Source of the DNA: Oligoflexia bacterium
GTDB lineage: Bacteria; Bdellovibrionota; UBA1018
NCBI GenBank assembly: GCA_903895855.1
Contig: CAITVN010000013.1
Location: forward strand, 1 to 40,719
Direction: 5' to 3'
Length of the DNA: 40,719 bases
Position numbers and translations under genes: made by a program. Of the stretch, positions 1 through 9,898 are shown piece after piece. Numbering within the stretch: the first letter of the stretch is position 1; each line of letters opens with the position of its first letter. The notes under the pieces were generated by a model. It had not been told where the DNA came from. It made no database searches and worked only from the letters and a program-made list of their open reading frames with translations.

Positions 1-1
1 A

Positions 2-361
2 AAATTATTAGAACAATCCCTCAAAGACCATTCTGAACTCGTAAAATTCATTTCTTTCACGGCGTCATGGCTCGCTGACCTCAGAGACCATGCGAGCCCA
101 TCGAATTTTTTCAACCAGGCCGAGCGCTATCATTTGGCGAAAACACTCGACGAAGCTGATTTTAGCTTCGAAGGTGTTGATATCGATTACCAAAACCTCA
201 ACAAACCTTGGATCTCAGAAAACGAAACACACCCCAACCAGATTATTTCTGCCTGGACCGTTGACACTCGCAAGGGCATGAAAAAGATGATTTCGATCGG
301 AGTCAAATACATCACGACCAATCGGGTTGAAGAATGCTTGAGTTTGAAGAACGAGTACTGA
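2..361 (+). CDS. glycerophosphodiester phosphodiesterase, C-terminal part
   Basis: This is the 3' end of an open frame that enters from outside the window; no start lies inside. About 119 residues remain. The closing segment has the family's usual ending: an AWTVD strand, a stretch with the conserved Met-x-x-Met/Ile, then GVKYITTNR before the stop. That matches the last beta-alpha unit of the GDPD TIM barrel, which in this family reads roughly W-T-V-(D/N) ... G-V-D-x-I-(I/T)-T-(N/D). The enzyme hydrolyses glycerophosphodiesters to an alcohol and glycerol 3-phosphate. The catalytic His and metal ligands lie upstream and cannot be checked. No gene follows on the same strand except a possible remnant. 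Family call is fairly sure; substrate is unknown. Confidence 0.75.
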   Translation, partial: KLLEQSLKDHSELVKFISFTASWLADLRDHASPSNFFNQAERYHLAKTLDEADFSFEGVDIDYQNLNKPWISENETHPNQIISAWTVDTRKGMKKMISIGVKYITTNRVEECLSLKNEY

Positions 362-566
362 TTAGCGAAAAAGGTGCCTCTGGTAATTGTCAGCGACAGT
401 AGACTGGGTCGTGAACTGTGCAAAAGAGGGCGGTGAAGTTCCGCCAAATCTAGGACTCGAAGCGGCCGCGGCCCTTCAGGCGTTCAAACTTAAAGGGATT
501 CCTACCGCTCCTAATTCTGGCCCTGCTACTCCTCGTACTGGCCCTACTGATCCGAATAACTTATGA
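334..566 (+). pseudogene. possible frameshifted small gene or remnant
   Basis: In one frame an ATG at 334 opens a 22-codon ORF ending at a TAG near 400. In another frame, codons from 387 to the TGA at 564-566 read as a protein-like tail: VDWVVNCAKEGG, an Ala-rich piece, then a Pro/Thr/Gly/Asn-rich end. Joined by one frameshift near 390-400, the two would make about 77 residues. No family is recognised and no good ribosome binding site is seen. The rest of 362-724 holds only the hairpin at 599-637. This could equally be chance reading through non-coding DNA. Confidence 0.2.
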
Positions 567-598
567 TCACCAACTCATTTTACCAACAACCACAAATG

Positions 599-637
599 AA
601 AAGAGGAGACTCACCGCCAAGTGAATCTCCTCTTTTT
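599..637. terminator. bidirectional intrinsic terminator
   Basis: A 16-base arm with a run of A and GAGGAGA pairs with TCTCCTCTTTT across a six-base loop (CGCCAA), with one C-A mismatch. The arm ends in T runs on both strands, so it can stop transcription arriving from the left on plus and from sucD on minus. The sucD stop codon is about 90 bases away. Confidence 0.8.
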
Positions 638-724
638 GATTTCTCATGCCCGCGAGACTTCTGCGCGGCGAACTCTAGCCCTTTGGGCCTCTATAGCCCG
701 TTAGACAGTTAGCCCCTTGACTCA

Positions 725-1594
725 TTATCTCATTGCCGCAGCTAAGGTCGTGCCCAAGTCTGCTGGAGAGCGGCTGATTTTTACACCGGCTGCGAGCAGC
801 GCTTGGAATTTTTCTTCGGCAGTACCCTTACCACCTGAAATGATCGCACCAGCGTGGCCCATTCGTTTACCGGCTGGCGCAGTGGCCCCACCGATAAATC
901 CAACGACTGGTTTTTTCACTTCGCGCTTAATGAACTCTGCGGCTTCTTCTTCAGCAGAACCACCAATTTCACCGATCATGATGATGCCGTGAGTTTCTTT
1001 ATCGCGGTTAAACGCATCGAGCACATCAATGAAGTTAGTGCCATTGAGTGGATCACCACCGATACCCACACAAGTCGATTGCCCAATGCCCAATTGGGTC
1101 AACTGATGAACCGATTCGTAGGTGAGCGTTCCTGAGCGAGACACAACACCAATGTTACCAGCTTTATGAATCTGGCCAGGCATGATGCCAATCTTGCATT
1201 GTCCCGGAGTGATGATGCCTGGGCAGTTAGGCCCAATCAAACGTGATTTGGTGCCAGCCACAAATCGCTTTACCGAAAGCATATCGCGAACGGGAATGCC
1301 TTCGGTGATGCAAACGATTAGCGCAATGCCAGCATCGGCAGCTTCACAAATCGCATCAGCTGCGCCCGCTGGCGGCACAAAAATCATGGTCGCGTTCGCG
1401 CCTGTTTTTTTCATCGCTTCTTCAACCGTATCAAAGACCGGAAACCCTTCGTGAGTCTGGCCACCCCGGCCCGGAGTCACGCCACCCACTACTTGCGTAC
1501 CGTATTCTTTACAGCCCTTAGCGTGAAAACCACCTTGCGAACCCGTTATTCCTTGAACGATGAGTTTTGTATTTTTATCAACCCAAATTGCCAT
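725..1594 (-). CDS. sucD: succinyl-CoA synthetase (ADP-forming), alpha subunit
   Basis: The alpha subunit of succinate-CoA ligase, which converts succinyl-CoA to succinate with substrate-level phosphorylation in the TCA cycle. The 289-residue product is the usual length. It starts [21 protein letters not shown], the CoA-binding Rossmann fold, and has [12 protein letters not shown]. The phosphohistidine loop follows the [12 protein letters not shown] segment, with the [14 protein letters not shown] motif carrying the catalytic His near residue 248. AAGGAA lies about 8 bases before the ATG. It follows sucC by 44 bases on the same strand and ends before the terminator at 599-637. Confidence 0.97.
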   Translation of the reverse strand: MAIWVDKNTKLIVQGITGSQGGFHAKGCKEYGTQVVGGVTPGRGGQTHEGFPVFDTVEEAMKKTGANATMIFVPPAGAADAICEAADAGIALIVCITEGIPVRDMLSVKRFVAGTKSRLIGPNCPGIITPGQCKIGIMPGQIHKAGNIGVVSRSGTLTYESVHQLTQLGIGQSTCVGIGGDPLNGTNFIDVLDAFNRDKETHGIIMIGEIGGSAEEEAAEFIKREVKKPVVGFIGGATAPAGKRMGHAGAIISGGKGTAEEKFQALLAAGVKISRSPADLGTTLAAAMR

Positions 1595-1638
1595 ATGAAT
1601 GATTCCTTCGTTTCTTTAGTTTAAATGTAATCGCCAAA

Positions 1639-2829
1639 TCAGCCTGTTTTTGCGGCGGCCACAACTTTTTTCGCAGCGTCGGTCAAGCCTTCAGCTGAAC
1701 TAATGCGTAAACCGCTTTCAGCTAACAACTTTCGACCTTGCTCAACGTTCGTACCTTCAAGCCTAACGACAAGCGGTACCTTAAGAGAAAGCTCTCGCGC
1801 TGCTGCGATCACGCCTTCGGCAATGACGTCGCACTTCATGATGCCGCCAAAGATGTTGACCAAAATGGCCTTCACTTTGGGGTCTTTCAAAATGATTTTG
1901 AAAGCGTGGGCAACTTTTTCTTTTGAAGCGCCGCCACCGACATCTAAGAAGTTAGCTGGCTCGCCGCCGTGAAGTTTAATGATGTCCATCGTCGACATCG
2001 CGAGGCCTGCGCCGTTGACTAGGCAACCAATATTGCCATCAAGGGCGATGTAAGCCAGGTCAAACTTTGAAGCTTCAACGTCTTGAGGGTTTTCTTCTTT
2101 CAAGTCTCTCATGGCAACGACATCAGCGTGTCTGAATAGCGCGCTGTCGTCAAAATTGACTTTACCATCAAGAGCCATCAACTGACCTTGTTTGGTCAAA
2201 ATCATCGGGTTCACTTCGATTTGTGAACAATCTTTTTCCATGAAACATTTGTAAATGCCGCCCAAAAAGCTGACCGCATCTTTCGTCTGCTCAGGGGTCA
2301 AGCCGAGAGATTTCGCAATTTTTCGACCGTGATAAGGCTGATAGCCCAACACAGGGTCAATAGCGACTTTAGTAATTTTTTCTGGATGGTGGTGGGCGAC
2401 TTCTTCGATTTCCATACCGCCTTCAGTTGAAGCCATCATCATGACCTTTGAATCAGCGCGGTCAATCACGATTCCGAGGTAGAACTCTTTCGCAATTTCT
2501 GAACCTTCTTCAATCCAGAGAGTGTGAACGACTTTACCCTGTGCACCGGTTTGCGGCGTCACCAAAGTCTTACCCATGATTTCGCTCGCGGCAGCTTTCA
2601 CTGCAGCCAAGTCTTTGCACACTTTCACGCCGCCAGCTTTACCGCGGCCACCTGCATGAATTTGAGCTTTCACAACCCAAACAGCGTTTTTTCTCTCACT
2701 TTGCAATTCAATTGCTGCTTTTTCAGCGCGCTCGGCGACGCCAGAACCTTCATCGATCACTCGACCTTCGGGAACTCGAATGCCATACTGTTTGAAAAGT
2801 TGTTTTGCCTGATACTCATGAATATTCAT
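1639..2829 (-). CDS. sucC: succinyl-CoA synthetase (ADP-forming), beta subunit
   Basis: Beta subunit of succinate-CoA ligase, carrying the nucleotide-binding ATP-grasp domain and the succinate site. The 396 residues compare with about 388 in E. coli. Visible signatures are [17 protein letters not shown] at the start, [18 protein letters not shown] for the ATP-grasp, EVNPMILT, and the C-terminal [15 protein letters not shown] loop at the subunit interface. A purine-rich GGAAGGAA lies upstream of the ATG. It is separated from mdh by a strong terminator (2903-2938), so sucCD probably has its own promoter in the short gap 2830-2902, though no clear -35/-10 pair was found. Confidence 0.97.
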   Translation of the reverse strand: MNIHEYQAKQLFKQYGIRVPEGRVIDEGSGVAERAEKAAIELQSERKNAVWVVKAQIHAGGRGKAGGVKVCKDLAAVKAAASEIMGKTLVTPQTGAQGKVVHTLWIEEGSEIAKEFYLGIVIDRADSKVMMMASTEGGMEIEEVAHHHPEKITKVAIDPVLGYQPYHGRKIAKSLGLTPEQTKDAVSFLGGIYKCFMEKDCSQIEVNPMILTKQGQLMALDGKVNFDDSALFRHADVVAMRDLKEENPQDVEASKFDLAYIALDGNIGCLVNGAGLAMSTMDIIKLHGGEPANFLDVGGGASKEKVAHAFKIILKDPKVKAILVNIFGGIMKCDVIAEGVIAAARELSLKVPLVVRLEGTNVEQGRKLLAESGLRISSAEGLTDAAKKVVAAAKTG

Positions 2830-2902
2830 GGTTCTTGGATTCCTTCCTGACTAGGGTTGCTTTTAATTTCGGCTCAAAAAATCTAGCCACACATAAAACA
2901 AA

Positions 2903-2938
2903 ACCGGGCCCAAGGCGAATTGACGCCTTGGTCCCGGT
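2903..2938 (-). terminator. intrinsic terminator after mdh
   Basis: A 15-position stem with one mismatch (ACCGGG-C-CCAAGGCG against CGCCTTGG-T-CCCGGT) and a six-base loop AATTGA. Read on the minus strand it is followed by TTTTGTTTT. It lies 14 bases past the mdh stop and divides icd-mdh from sucCD. Confidence 0.88.
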
Positions 2939-2951
2939 CGATTAACTCACA

Positions 2952-3896
2952 TTAAAGTCCGAGTTTTGCCATCGCATCGACAAGCTCTTTAACAGCTCCT
3001 GCCGATTTATCGAACATCGCTTTTTCTTCAGCGTTGAGTTCGAGTTGCGGAATGCCTTCGAGACCCTTGGCGCCCAATTTTGCGACTACACCGCAGAACA
3101 GATCTTTCACGCCGTACTCACCTTTGAGTAATACCGCGCAAGGTAGGTAACGCTTTTTATCGCGCACAATCGCTTCTGCCATTTGCACAGCACTTGCAGC
3201 TGGTGCGTAGTAAGCTGAACCGGTCTTAAGAAGTCCGACGATTTCAGCGCCACCTTGGCGGGTGCGTTGAACCAACGCATCGATCTTTTCTTTCGGCAAC
3301 AATTGCATCAAAGGTACGCCGCCAACCGAAACGTATCGTGGCATTGGTACCATGGTATCACCGTGGCCGCCGAAGACGAACGCTTGAACGTCTTCAACAC
3401 TCACGCCTAGCTCCATAGCGATAAAGCTTCTGAAACGGGCGCCATCGAGAACGCCGGCCATACCGAGTACACGTTCGCGTGGAAAGCCGCTTGCTTGCAT
3501 AGCAACGTGGCACATAGCATCGAGAGGATTACTCACGATAATGAGAACGCTGTTAGGCGAATACTTTGCTGATTGTGTCGCACACTCTTTAACGATCTTG
3601 GCATTGGTCGACAACAAGTCGTCACGGCTCATGCCAGGTTTTCTTGGCAATCCCGCAGTGATGATCACGACATCTGAATTCTCAGTCATCGCATAATCAG
3701 AACCGCCGACAATCGTTGAATCAAAACCTTCAACCGGTGAAGCCTCGAAAAGATCGAGAGCTCGGCCTTTAGCTGCATCGCCGTTGATGTCGATGAGAAC
3801 CACATCGCCGAGTTCTTTTGAAGCAGCCCAATGAGCACAAGTTGAACCGACGAAACCGGCTCCAATAACAGAAATCTTAGGTCTACGCATTGTCAT
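2952..3896 (-). CDS. mdh: malate dehydrogenase, LDH-like type
   Basis: NAD-dependent oxidation of malate to oxaloacetate in the TCA cycle. The 314 residues fit the LDH-like (type 3) malate dehydrogenases. The Rossmann GAGFVGS is at residues 12-18 and an Asp at about 36 at the end of the second strand favours NAD over NADP. The active-site set is present: Arg85 and Arg91 in [13 protein letters not shown], Asp151 and Arg154 in LDGARFR, and His178 in GGHGDTMVP. An Arg at 85 marks malate rather than lactate specificity. AGGAG lies about 9 bases before this ATG; an in-frame ATG two codons on is too far from it. It follows icd by 30 bases. Confidence 0.97.
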   Translation of the reverse strand: MTMRRPKISVIGAGFVGSTCAHWAASKELGDVVLIDINGDAAKGRALDLFEASPVEGFDSTIVGGSDYAMTENSDVVIITAGLPRKPGMSRDDLLSTNAKIVKECATQSAKYSPNSVLIIVSNPLDAMCHVAMQASGFPRERVLGMAGVLDGARFRSFIAMELGVSVEDVQAFVFGGHGDTMVPMPRYVSVGGVPLMQLLPKEKIDALVQRTRQGGAEIVGLLKTGSAYYAPAASAVQMAEAIVRDKKRYLPCAVLLKGEYGVKDLFCGVVAKLGAKGLEGIPQLELNAEEKAMFDKSAGAVKELVDAMAKLGL

Positions 3897-3926
3897 AGTA
3901 CTTTTCTCCTTTTGTTTTATTACAAA

Positions 3927-5237
3927 CTACATGTGTTTAATAATTTCTTGGCCAAACTCTGAACACTTCACTTCTTTCACACCACTCACACCCTCTTGGG
4001 TCATCAGTCGTGAAAAGTCGTAAGTCACCGTACGTGCGGCGATCGCGCCGTCCATACCTTTGATGATCAAATCAGCGGCTTCGTTCCAGCCCAAGAACCT
4101 GAACATCATTTCACCCGAAAGAATGACTGAACCCGGATTCACTTTATCAAGGTCAGCATACTTCGGAGCGGTTCCGTGAGTGGCTTCAAATACCGCATGA
4201 CCGGTGAGGTAATTGAGATTGCCGCCAGGGGCAATACCAATACCACCCACCTGGGCCGCGAGGGCGTCTGAAAGGTAGTCACCGTTCAGGTTCAAGGTCG
4301 CAATGACATCGAACTCTTCAGGTCGTGTCAGCACTTGTTGAAGGGCAATGTCAGCGATGGCGTCTTTTACCAGGATTTTACCTGAGGCTAAAGCCGCTTT
4401 TTGCTCAGCATTCGCCGCTTCTTCGCCTTTTTCTTTCTTGGTTTTTTCCCAGGTATTCCAGGTGTAAACTTGATTGCCAAACTCTTTTTCGGCCAAATCG
4501 TAACCCCATTGTCTAAAGGCGCCTTCAGTGTACTTCATGATATTGCCTTTATGAACGATGGTGAGAGACTTGCGCTTATTCTTGATCGTGTACTCAAGAG
4601 CAGAACGAATCAGACGTTCGGTGCCTTCTTTTGAAACGGGCTTGATACCAATTCCACAAAAGTCTGGAAAGCGAACTTTTGAGTAATCTTTTGGATAATT
4701 TTCTTTCAAGAAAGAAATGATTTTCTTCGCACCTTCAGAACCAGCTTCGTAATCAATGCCAGCATAGATGTCTTCAGTGTTTTCACGAAAAATCACCATC
4801 TCAACTTTTTCAGGGTGTTTCACGGGTGAAGGCACACCCTTGAACCAACGAACGGGTCTTAGGCAAACATACAGATCGAGCATCTGGCGAAGTGCCACAT
4901 TGAGTGAACGCATGCCACCACCGATTGGGGTGGTCAGTGGACCCTTGATTGAAACTAAATAATAACGAAGTGCAGTGAGTGTATCTTCTGGCAGCCAATC
5001 TTTATATTGATTGAATGACTTCTCACCCGCATAGACTTCAAACCATTCGATTTTGCGTTCGCCTTTATAGGCTTTGTGAACGGCAGCATCGAGTACGGCC
5101 TTCGATGATTTCCAGATATCTCGTCCGGTACCATCTCCTTCAATGAAGGGAATGACCGGGTTCGCTGGAACTTTTAATTTTCCGTTTTCAATCGTGATTC
5201 TCTCACCTGTTTTTGGAGGCGTCAAATTTTTGAACAT
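3927..5237 (-). CDS. icd: isocitrate dehydrogenase (NADP+)
   Basis: Oxidative decarboxylation of isocitrate to 2-oxoglutarate. At 436 residues it is about 20 longer than E. coli Icd, mainly through a Glu/Lys/Ala-rich insert near residues 290-320. The substrate loop has [25 protein letters not shown] sequence with Ser111 at the position phosphorylated by AceK in E. coli. [16 protein letters not shown], the Lys-containing [13 protein letters not shown] and the NADP-discriminating HGTAPKYAD are all present. It is first in the icd-mdh unit. An unusual pair of direct repeats lies 32-63 bases upstream (5269-5300). Whether an AceK kinase exists cannot be seen here. Confidence 0.97.
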   Translation of the reverse strand: MFKNLTPPKTGERITIENGKLKVPANPVIPFIEGDGTGRDIWKSSKAVLDAAVHKAYKGERKIEWFEVYAGEKSFNQYKDWLPEDTLTALRYYLVSIKGPLTTPIGGGMRSLNVALRQMLDLYVCLRPVRWFKGVPSPVKHPEKVEMVIFRENTEDIYAGIDYEAGSEGAKKIISFLKENYPKDYSKVRFPDFCGIGIKPVSKEGTERLIRSALEYTIKNKRKSLTIVHKGNIMKYTEGAFRQWGYDLAEKEFGNQVYTWNTWEKTKKEKGEEAANAEQKAALASGKILVKDAIADIALQQVLTRPEEFDVIATLNLNGDYLSDALAAQVGGIGIAPGGNLNYLTGHAVFEATHGTAPKYADLDKVNPGSVILSGEMMFRFLGWNEAADLIIKGMDGAIAARTVTYDFSRLMTQEGVSGVKEVKCSEFGQEIIKHM

Positions 5238-5268
5238 TTGTGTTTTCCTTATGTCTGATCATTTTAAG

Positions 5269-5300
5269 CCTAGCGTTTAACCTACTGGTTTAACCTAGCG
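5269..5300. repeat. paired direct repeats upstream of icd, possible operator
   Basis: CCTAGCG occurs at 5269-5275 and again at 5294-5300. Between them GTTTAACCT occurs at 5275-5283 and 5288-5296, 13 bases apart. The block sits 32 bases before the icd start codon. Close direct repeats in a promoter-proximal position suggest a protein binding site; no known regulator motif is recognised. Confidence 0.35.
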
Positions 5301-5339
5301 GCTGCGTGAGCAAACATTATGAGCGGTTGCTCTCTTCCG

Positions 5340-6086
5340 TCAATTGGATTCGACGAGTTCGCGAACAATTCTTTGGGATTTTAGGTCAGTCGTTTCATGA
5401 AATCGAAGGCACCGAGTCGCAAGATTTTCAACATCAGTGAGGTCATGCGAAACAAAAATCAACGGCACAGGAAATTCTTCGTGAAGCTGCCTAATCAGCT
5501 CACGAAGGCCGACCTTCAACTCGGCATCTAGAGCCGAAAAAGGTTCGTCCAATAACAGAAGTTTGGGCCTCAAGATCAAGGTTCTGGCAAGGGCGACACG
5601 CTGACGCTCGCCTCCTGAAAGATCAGAAACCGAGCGACCAGAAAATCCATCCAACCCCACCTTCTTTAACCATTCCTCAGCCTGTTTTAAACGCTCGATT
5701 TTTGAAACATGACGAACTTTGAGGCCAAATGAGACATTTTCTCCTACCGATAAGGCAGGAAATAATGCCCCATCTTGAAAAACAAGCCCGATATCGCGGT
5801 TTTCTGGAGAAAGCTGATCGATGCGCACCCCGCTCAACCACAGCTCACCTTCTGATTCGACCCGCGACTGCGACCCCAGTTCATTTTGAATGCCGGCAAA
5901 GTATCGCAAAAAACTTGATTTGCCGGTTCCACTCGCGCCTTGAATGGCAACCCGCTCTTGCTCGCTCACTTTGACGTTCGCTTTCAAGCAAAGTGCGGCA
6001 ATCGTGAGTTCAACATTTCGTGCTTCAAAATAGCGCAAGTTACTATGTACGGGAAGTACCGGAGGTACTGGCTGTGCTGGGTTCAT
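5340..6086 (-). CDS. ABC transporter ATP-binding protein (iron/thiamine-type importer)
   Basis: ATPase of an import system, working on the cytoplasmic face with the permease encoded just upstream. In 248 residues it has Walker A GASGTGKS at 50-57, Q-loop FQD at 103-105, signature LSGGE at 156-160, Walker B LLLLDE at 176-181 and the switch His at 214. There is no long C-terminal regulatory domain, so it is closer to ThiQ-like short ATPases than to the 350-residue FbpC/PotA type. The start lies four bases after the permease stop, so the two are an operon. The substrate cannot be told from the sequence. Confidence 0.85.
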   Translation of the reverse strand: MNPAQPVPPVLPVHSNLRYFEARNVELTIAALCLKANVKVSEQERVAIQGASGTGKSSFLRYFAGIQNELGSQSRVESEGELWLSGVRIDQLSPENRDIGLVFQDGALFPALSVGENVSFGLKVRHVSKIERLKQAEEWLKKVGLDGFSGRSVSDLSGGERQRVALARTLILRPKLLLLDEPFSALDAELKVGLRELIRQLHEEFPVPLIFVSHDLTDVENLATRCLRFHETTDLKSQRIVRELVESN

Positions 6087-6090
6087 CTGA

Positions 6091-7815
6091 CTATTGTTGC
6101 ACCTCTAGTTCACGGTTAGCCACCTTTTTGAGTCTGACCGAAGCTAACCCTTGAATCAAGAAACTAGTGACCAATAAAATTTGACCCGCGACCATGGCGT
6201 CTTCAAAGCGGTAGCGCCCCATTACCCTAGACATCCATAGAGGTAAGGGCACGAGCGTTTCTGAATAGAAAAGACTAACAGCAGCCAGCTCGCCCAATGA
6301 AAGTGAAATCGACAGAAGAAAAAACCTCAGGAGTGGGCCACGCCATCTCGGCCACTCGATGGCCACGAATGCAATGAGCCGTGAAGCGCCAAGTACTGAG
6401 GCCGCACTCAAGAGCACGTCTTGTCGAGTCGAAGCAATCGAATAAATTACCCGAAAACCTAGGGGAATCACCGTCACCGACTGAACAACTGCAATGAGCA
6501 GCACACTTCCTGAGAACGGATCAATCCACTTGCCCCAAGTGATCCAGATCGAAAGACCCAGAACCAAAACCGAGACACCCGCCGGTAACGAATAGAAAAA
6601 AGAAACGAGCGATCGCAGTCTGACATAACGCCAAGCAATCCAAGCCCCACACAAGATCACTATCAGCGAAATCACCGCAGTCAGTAATGCGATTTCAAAT
6701 GACTGAACCAGAGGCTGAAACAACTCATCACTGAGTAGCGAGCGCCAACTAGAAATCCAACTTGACGGTTGCAACGGAAACCAAAGACCCGCAGTCAAAA
6801 TGACCAGTACCCCCAGCGGAATCAAAATGAGCAAGCTGGGTTGAAGCAAGCCGACGAGAGATTTTCGATCAAAGCGAACCTCAGCGAGGTGCGCCGGCAA
6901 CTCTTTTAACCGGTTGAAGCCCCCACTTCTCTCAGAGCGCTTTACCCGGTAATTGACCCGATAATTAAGCTGACGAGAGCTTCGCCAAAAACCAGAAAAA
7001 TGCAAAAGCACCCAGGGCATTAAAGTCACGCAAAGTTGCCAAAAAGCTACTTTGATCGCTCCGCGAACATTGAGAGTGCCGTAGCGCAAGTGAGTGAAGA
7101 TCTGAGTCTCAAGAGTCTCTACCGGAGGGCCCCCTCCGAGAATTAAAACCAAAGTGAAGCTCATGATGCAAAGCGAATAAATCTGCAAACTCACCTGAAA
7201 TAAGGCGTTTTGAAGGTAGGGCCGTTCTATCTCCCAAAAACGAACTAACGAGCGTGCACCAAGAACTCTCGCCGCCGCAGACTGTTCTGGCGGGCACTCA
7301 CTCATTGCATTAGCCACAACACTGACCACTAAGGGCACATTAAATAGAACATGTGCAAAGACGACTGCACTAGTGGTGTAAAGCCAGGTGGGAGAAATGC
7401 CAGTCAAGCCAAAGAAAAACCCACGCCTTCCAAAAATCTGAATCAGCGAAAGCGCTGCGATCAAAGTCGGTACCGAGTAAACAATCTGCCAGAGCTTCAG
7501 ACTCAATCGTGAACTCATCTTACTTTGGTGACTTTGAATTCTACCTAGCCAAACCCCAATCGGAACACCGAAAGTCAAACTCAAAGCCGTCGACAAAAGC
7601 GCCTGAAAAACGGTAAATTTCACCACCTTGATCAATGAAGGGTCGAGCAGTCTTAGGCTGCCTTGTGAGCTGCCAAAGGCTCGTGTGAAAAGAGTCGAAA
7701 GTGGAATGAAAAAGCTCAGAGAAAAAAAGAAAACGAGAATGAGAACTGCAAAAACTGACAAGACCCATTCACTCGAAAACTTCTGATTTCGGCCTAGTTC
7801 AGTTTGGGTTAACAT
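6091..7815 (-). CDS. ABC transporter permease with two fused permease domains
   Basis: Inner-membrane permease of 574 residues made of two tandem BPD_transp_1 domains, as in ThiP, FbpB and related importers (about 530 residues). Each half carries the EAA loop that contacts the ATPase: AAARVLGARSLVRFWEIERP in the first and SAASVLGASRLIAFVAIEWP in the second. About twelve hydrophobic segments are visible. The central cytoplasmic linker is basic (repeated NYRVNYRVKRSER). Its first 17 bases overlap the end of the upstream secreted-protein gene. No periplasmic binding protein of the matching family is adjacent, so thiamine, iron or another ligand all remain possible. Confidence 0.85.
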   Translation of the reverse strand: MLTQTELGRNQKFSSEWVLSVFAVLILVFFFSLSFFIPLSTLFTRAFGSSQGSLRLLDPSLIKVVKFTVFQALLSTALSLTFGVPIGVWLGRIQSHQSKMSSRLSLKLWQIVYSVPTLIAALSLIQIFGRRGFFFGLTGISPTWLYTTSAVVFAHVLFNVPLVVSVVANAMSECPPEQSAAARVLGARSLVRFWEIERPYLQNALFQVSLQIYSLCIMSFTLVLILGGGPPVETLETQIFTHLRYGTLNVRGAIKVAFWQLCVTLMPWVLLHFSGFWRSSRQLNYRVNYRVKRSERSGGFNRLKELPAHLAEVRFDRKSLVGLLQPSLLILIPLGVLVILTAGLWFPLQPSSWISSWRSLLSDELFQPLVQSFEIALLTAVISLIVILCGAWIAWRYVRLRSLVSFFYSLPAGVSVLVLGLSIWITWGKWIDPFSGSVLLIAVVQSVTVIPLGFRVIYSIASTRQDVLLSAASVLGASRLIAFVAIEWPRWRGPLLRFFLLSISLSLGELAAVSLFYSETLVPLPLWMSRVMGRYRFEDAMVAGQILLVTSFLIQGLASVRLKKVANRELEVQQ

Positions 7816-9898
7816 CGATAAAAGGTGCGTCTTTCAATTCACCTATGAGCTTTGCACAGGCCTGTTTAAGGCTACGCGACTTGTCTTGCAAACGCTCCCA
7901 CGGGCTATCGACTGGATCGCAGTCGGTAAAATGGGCGCCGCACGACTGCTCTTTAGCAAGGGTTGTAAAAAACTTAAGCTCTTCTTCAATTTCTTTTGTT
8001 CGAAGGCCCACATCGACTCCCACTCTAGGCGTCAGTACCCTAAGCTCGTTGGTTGAATTAGAGATGACACGGAAGCGCTGAATTCTTAAAAGCTCAAGCT
8101 GATCTTTCTCTCGTTGATAGTGATCAACCACCCACGGGTCAGATTTTAATGCTTCGATGCAACGACCTTTTTCTTTGTTCTCGCGCAAAGTTCCATCAAA
8201 CACCGTATCAACCCCCCCGATTTGCCCCATGCAGTTCGAAAGTCTTGCCTCATACCCACGCTCGAGCTTGCCAAGCGATTTATCGATGTCGCCGTCACTA
8301 CCGCCATTACCTAATAGCTTCGAGGCATCGCTCACCTCTTGGCCGAAGCGCGACAACTTCTCACCTTGCTCTTTACCTTCATCGTTCCATTGCTTAGCAC
8401 GCACATCGATCCCATTCAGCATTTCAATTCTCAAACGCTGCAAATTAGCTTCTACCCCTATTAATTTTGTTAGGGCATTTTGCATTTGATCGCAAATCGC
8501 TTGGGCGGGTCGCGCTTTTTCAAGGTTTTCACCCAAAACACTCATGGCTCTAAATCCCTCTTCTGCAGTCATCACTTCTTTAGCCATCGCAAACCGACAA
8601 TCCCGACTCACTGAACCGTCAGAAGAGGCATCTGCCAATCGTTTCTTCTTTCCGGTCAACTCACCTTCATAAAGCGCTTTCCAGACACCGACATCTTGCT
8701 TCAACTGATCGATTGAACGGTTTTGAGCAAAGGCCAAAGACTGCATCGCTAGTACGGCATCGATTGCTTTTTCTGCTTCTAGCGCCACTTTCTTCTGACT
8801 TTCCCACTGTTCGCGAGCTTTGACAAAAGCGTCGAGCCTTTTTGCTTCATCTTTTTCATGAGTGATCGCTTCGTAAAGCGCAGAACCCGCAGCAGCCGCG
8901 AGGCTCACCGAACTAGCCACCGCCATCGCGCCCAGAGTCGCGCCGGCAGCTGCTGCACCCGAAAGTATCGCAACTTTATCAGGATCGGTAAACGTTTCGG
9001 CAGTATTGACGAGTCTTTCAAAACTATCGTTAAATCGAGTGGCGTTGTCCATGGCACCGGGCATTGCAGATAACGCCAGTGCGCTGGTGCTAGAAAACTC
9101 ACCGGCAGCGCGACTGCCGATTCCCAAACCCTCGTCAGCTTTGCCATTGAGTGATCCGGCCTCTCGGTGCAGTCCGTTCAGGCTTGCTTGCATTTCTCTT
9201 TGGGTGCACCGAGATTGACTAGCATAACAGCTAGGCGGCGCACCCGCGGGGCACGAACTGCAGGCCGACTCGGCGTCGCTCACCAAAAACTGACTCACCT
9301 GAGTCAAAAATGATTCTAACTCGAAACCTGTAAGACTTGCATGACTGCGTGTTTTAGCTTCCTTTTGCCCAGAATTGAGAGCCATCTTTCTCATGACCAA
9401 CTCAACTTCAGTAGACACCGAGGTGAACATTCCGCCACGAATCATTCCGATGACGGTATTGACACTTTTTTTATTTACTCGACTGAAAAGCCGAACATAA
9501 CGGTTAGCGGGTTTCCAATAACCCTCGACCACCGAGATGCCGTCACTCATTCGGTGGGTCACCTTTTTCTTGAAGTCAGCTCCCCAAATAGCTTCAGCAA
9601 CTCGATCTTGTTCTAGTCGCAACAACTCTACTCTCACTGAGCTCGGCTGAACTGGCAAACTCAAGCTCACCACCGTCGCTGCATAAGCCTCGCCTTTTCC
9701 TATCCCACCGAGGTACAGCGGCGTCACCCGTTCTGCAATTTCTAAACTTCCTCCCGACTTGCCTAAGCTACGCTCTCCGGTCGCAATCCACCGGTTAGCG
9801 TAAAAACTTTTGGCGTGCCCATCGCCCGTCGCGATGGCACAACAAGCGACACACCCCAGCCAGTAAGAAAACAATCTCAATGTCAATTCACCATCCAT
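7799..9898 (-). CDS. secreted protein of unknown function with coiled coils and an Ala/Gly hydrophobic hairpin
   Basis: No family is recognised. From the ATG at 9898 the product has 699 residues; a TTG two codons earlier is an alternative. Residues 8-29 form a hydrophobic signal segment ending near GDGHA-KS. Residues 30-170 look like beta structure, followed by a Cys cluster (CSSCPAGAPPSCYASQSRC) at about 213-231. Residues about 309-345 are a long Ala/Gly/Ser hydrophobic stretch, with charged, probably helical coiled-coil sequence on both sides to about 640 and at least six more Cys. That arrangement recalls helical pore-forming or surface proteins, but this is only inference. TACAAT at 9907-9912 (minus) is a possible -10 box only 8 bases before the ATG. 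The 3' end overlaps the permease gene by 17 bases, so they are cotranscribed. Confidence 0.7.
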   Translation of the reverse strand: MDGELTLRLFSYWLGCVACCAIATGDGHAKSFYANRWIATGERSLGKSGGSLEIAERVTPLYLGGIGKGEAYAATVVSLSLPVQPSSVRVELLRLEQDRVAEAIWGADFKKKVTHRMSDGISVVEGYWKPANRYVRLFSRVNKKSVNTVIGMIRGGMFTSVSTEVELVMRKMALNSGQKEAKTRSHASLTGFELESFLTQVSQFLVSDAESACSSCPAGAPPSCYASQSRCTQREMQASLNGLHREAGSLNGKADEGLGIGSRAAGEFSSTSALALSAMPGAMDNATRFNDSFERLVNTAETFTDPDKVAILSGAAAAGATLGAMAVASSVSLAAAAGSALYEAITHEKDEAKRLDAFVKAREQWESQKKVALEAEKAIDAVLAMQSLAFAQNRSIDQLKQDVGVWKALYEGELTGKKKRLADASSDGSVSRDCRFAMAKEVMTAEEGFRAMSVLGENLEKARPAQAICDQMQNALTKLIGVEANLQRLRIEMLNGIDVRAKQWNDEGKEQGEKLSRFGQEVSDASKLLGNGGSDGDIDKSLGKLERGYEARLSNCMGQIGGVDTVFDGTLRENKEKGRCIEALKSDPWVVDHYQREKDQLELLRIQRFRVISNSTNELRVLTPRVGVDVGLRTKEIEEELKFFTTLAKEQSCGAHFTDCDPVDSPWERLQDKSRSLKQACAKLIGELKDAPFIDVNPN

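Noticed and set aside
187..447. 86-aa minus-strand frame over the GDPD end
   Set aside because: The plus strand has a recognisable GDPD ending; the minus frame has no start signals.
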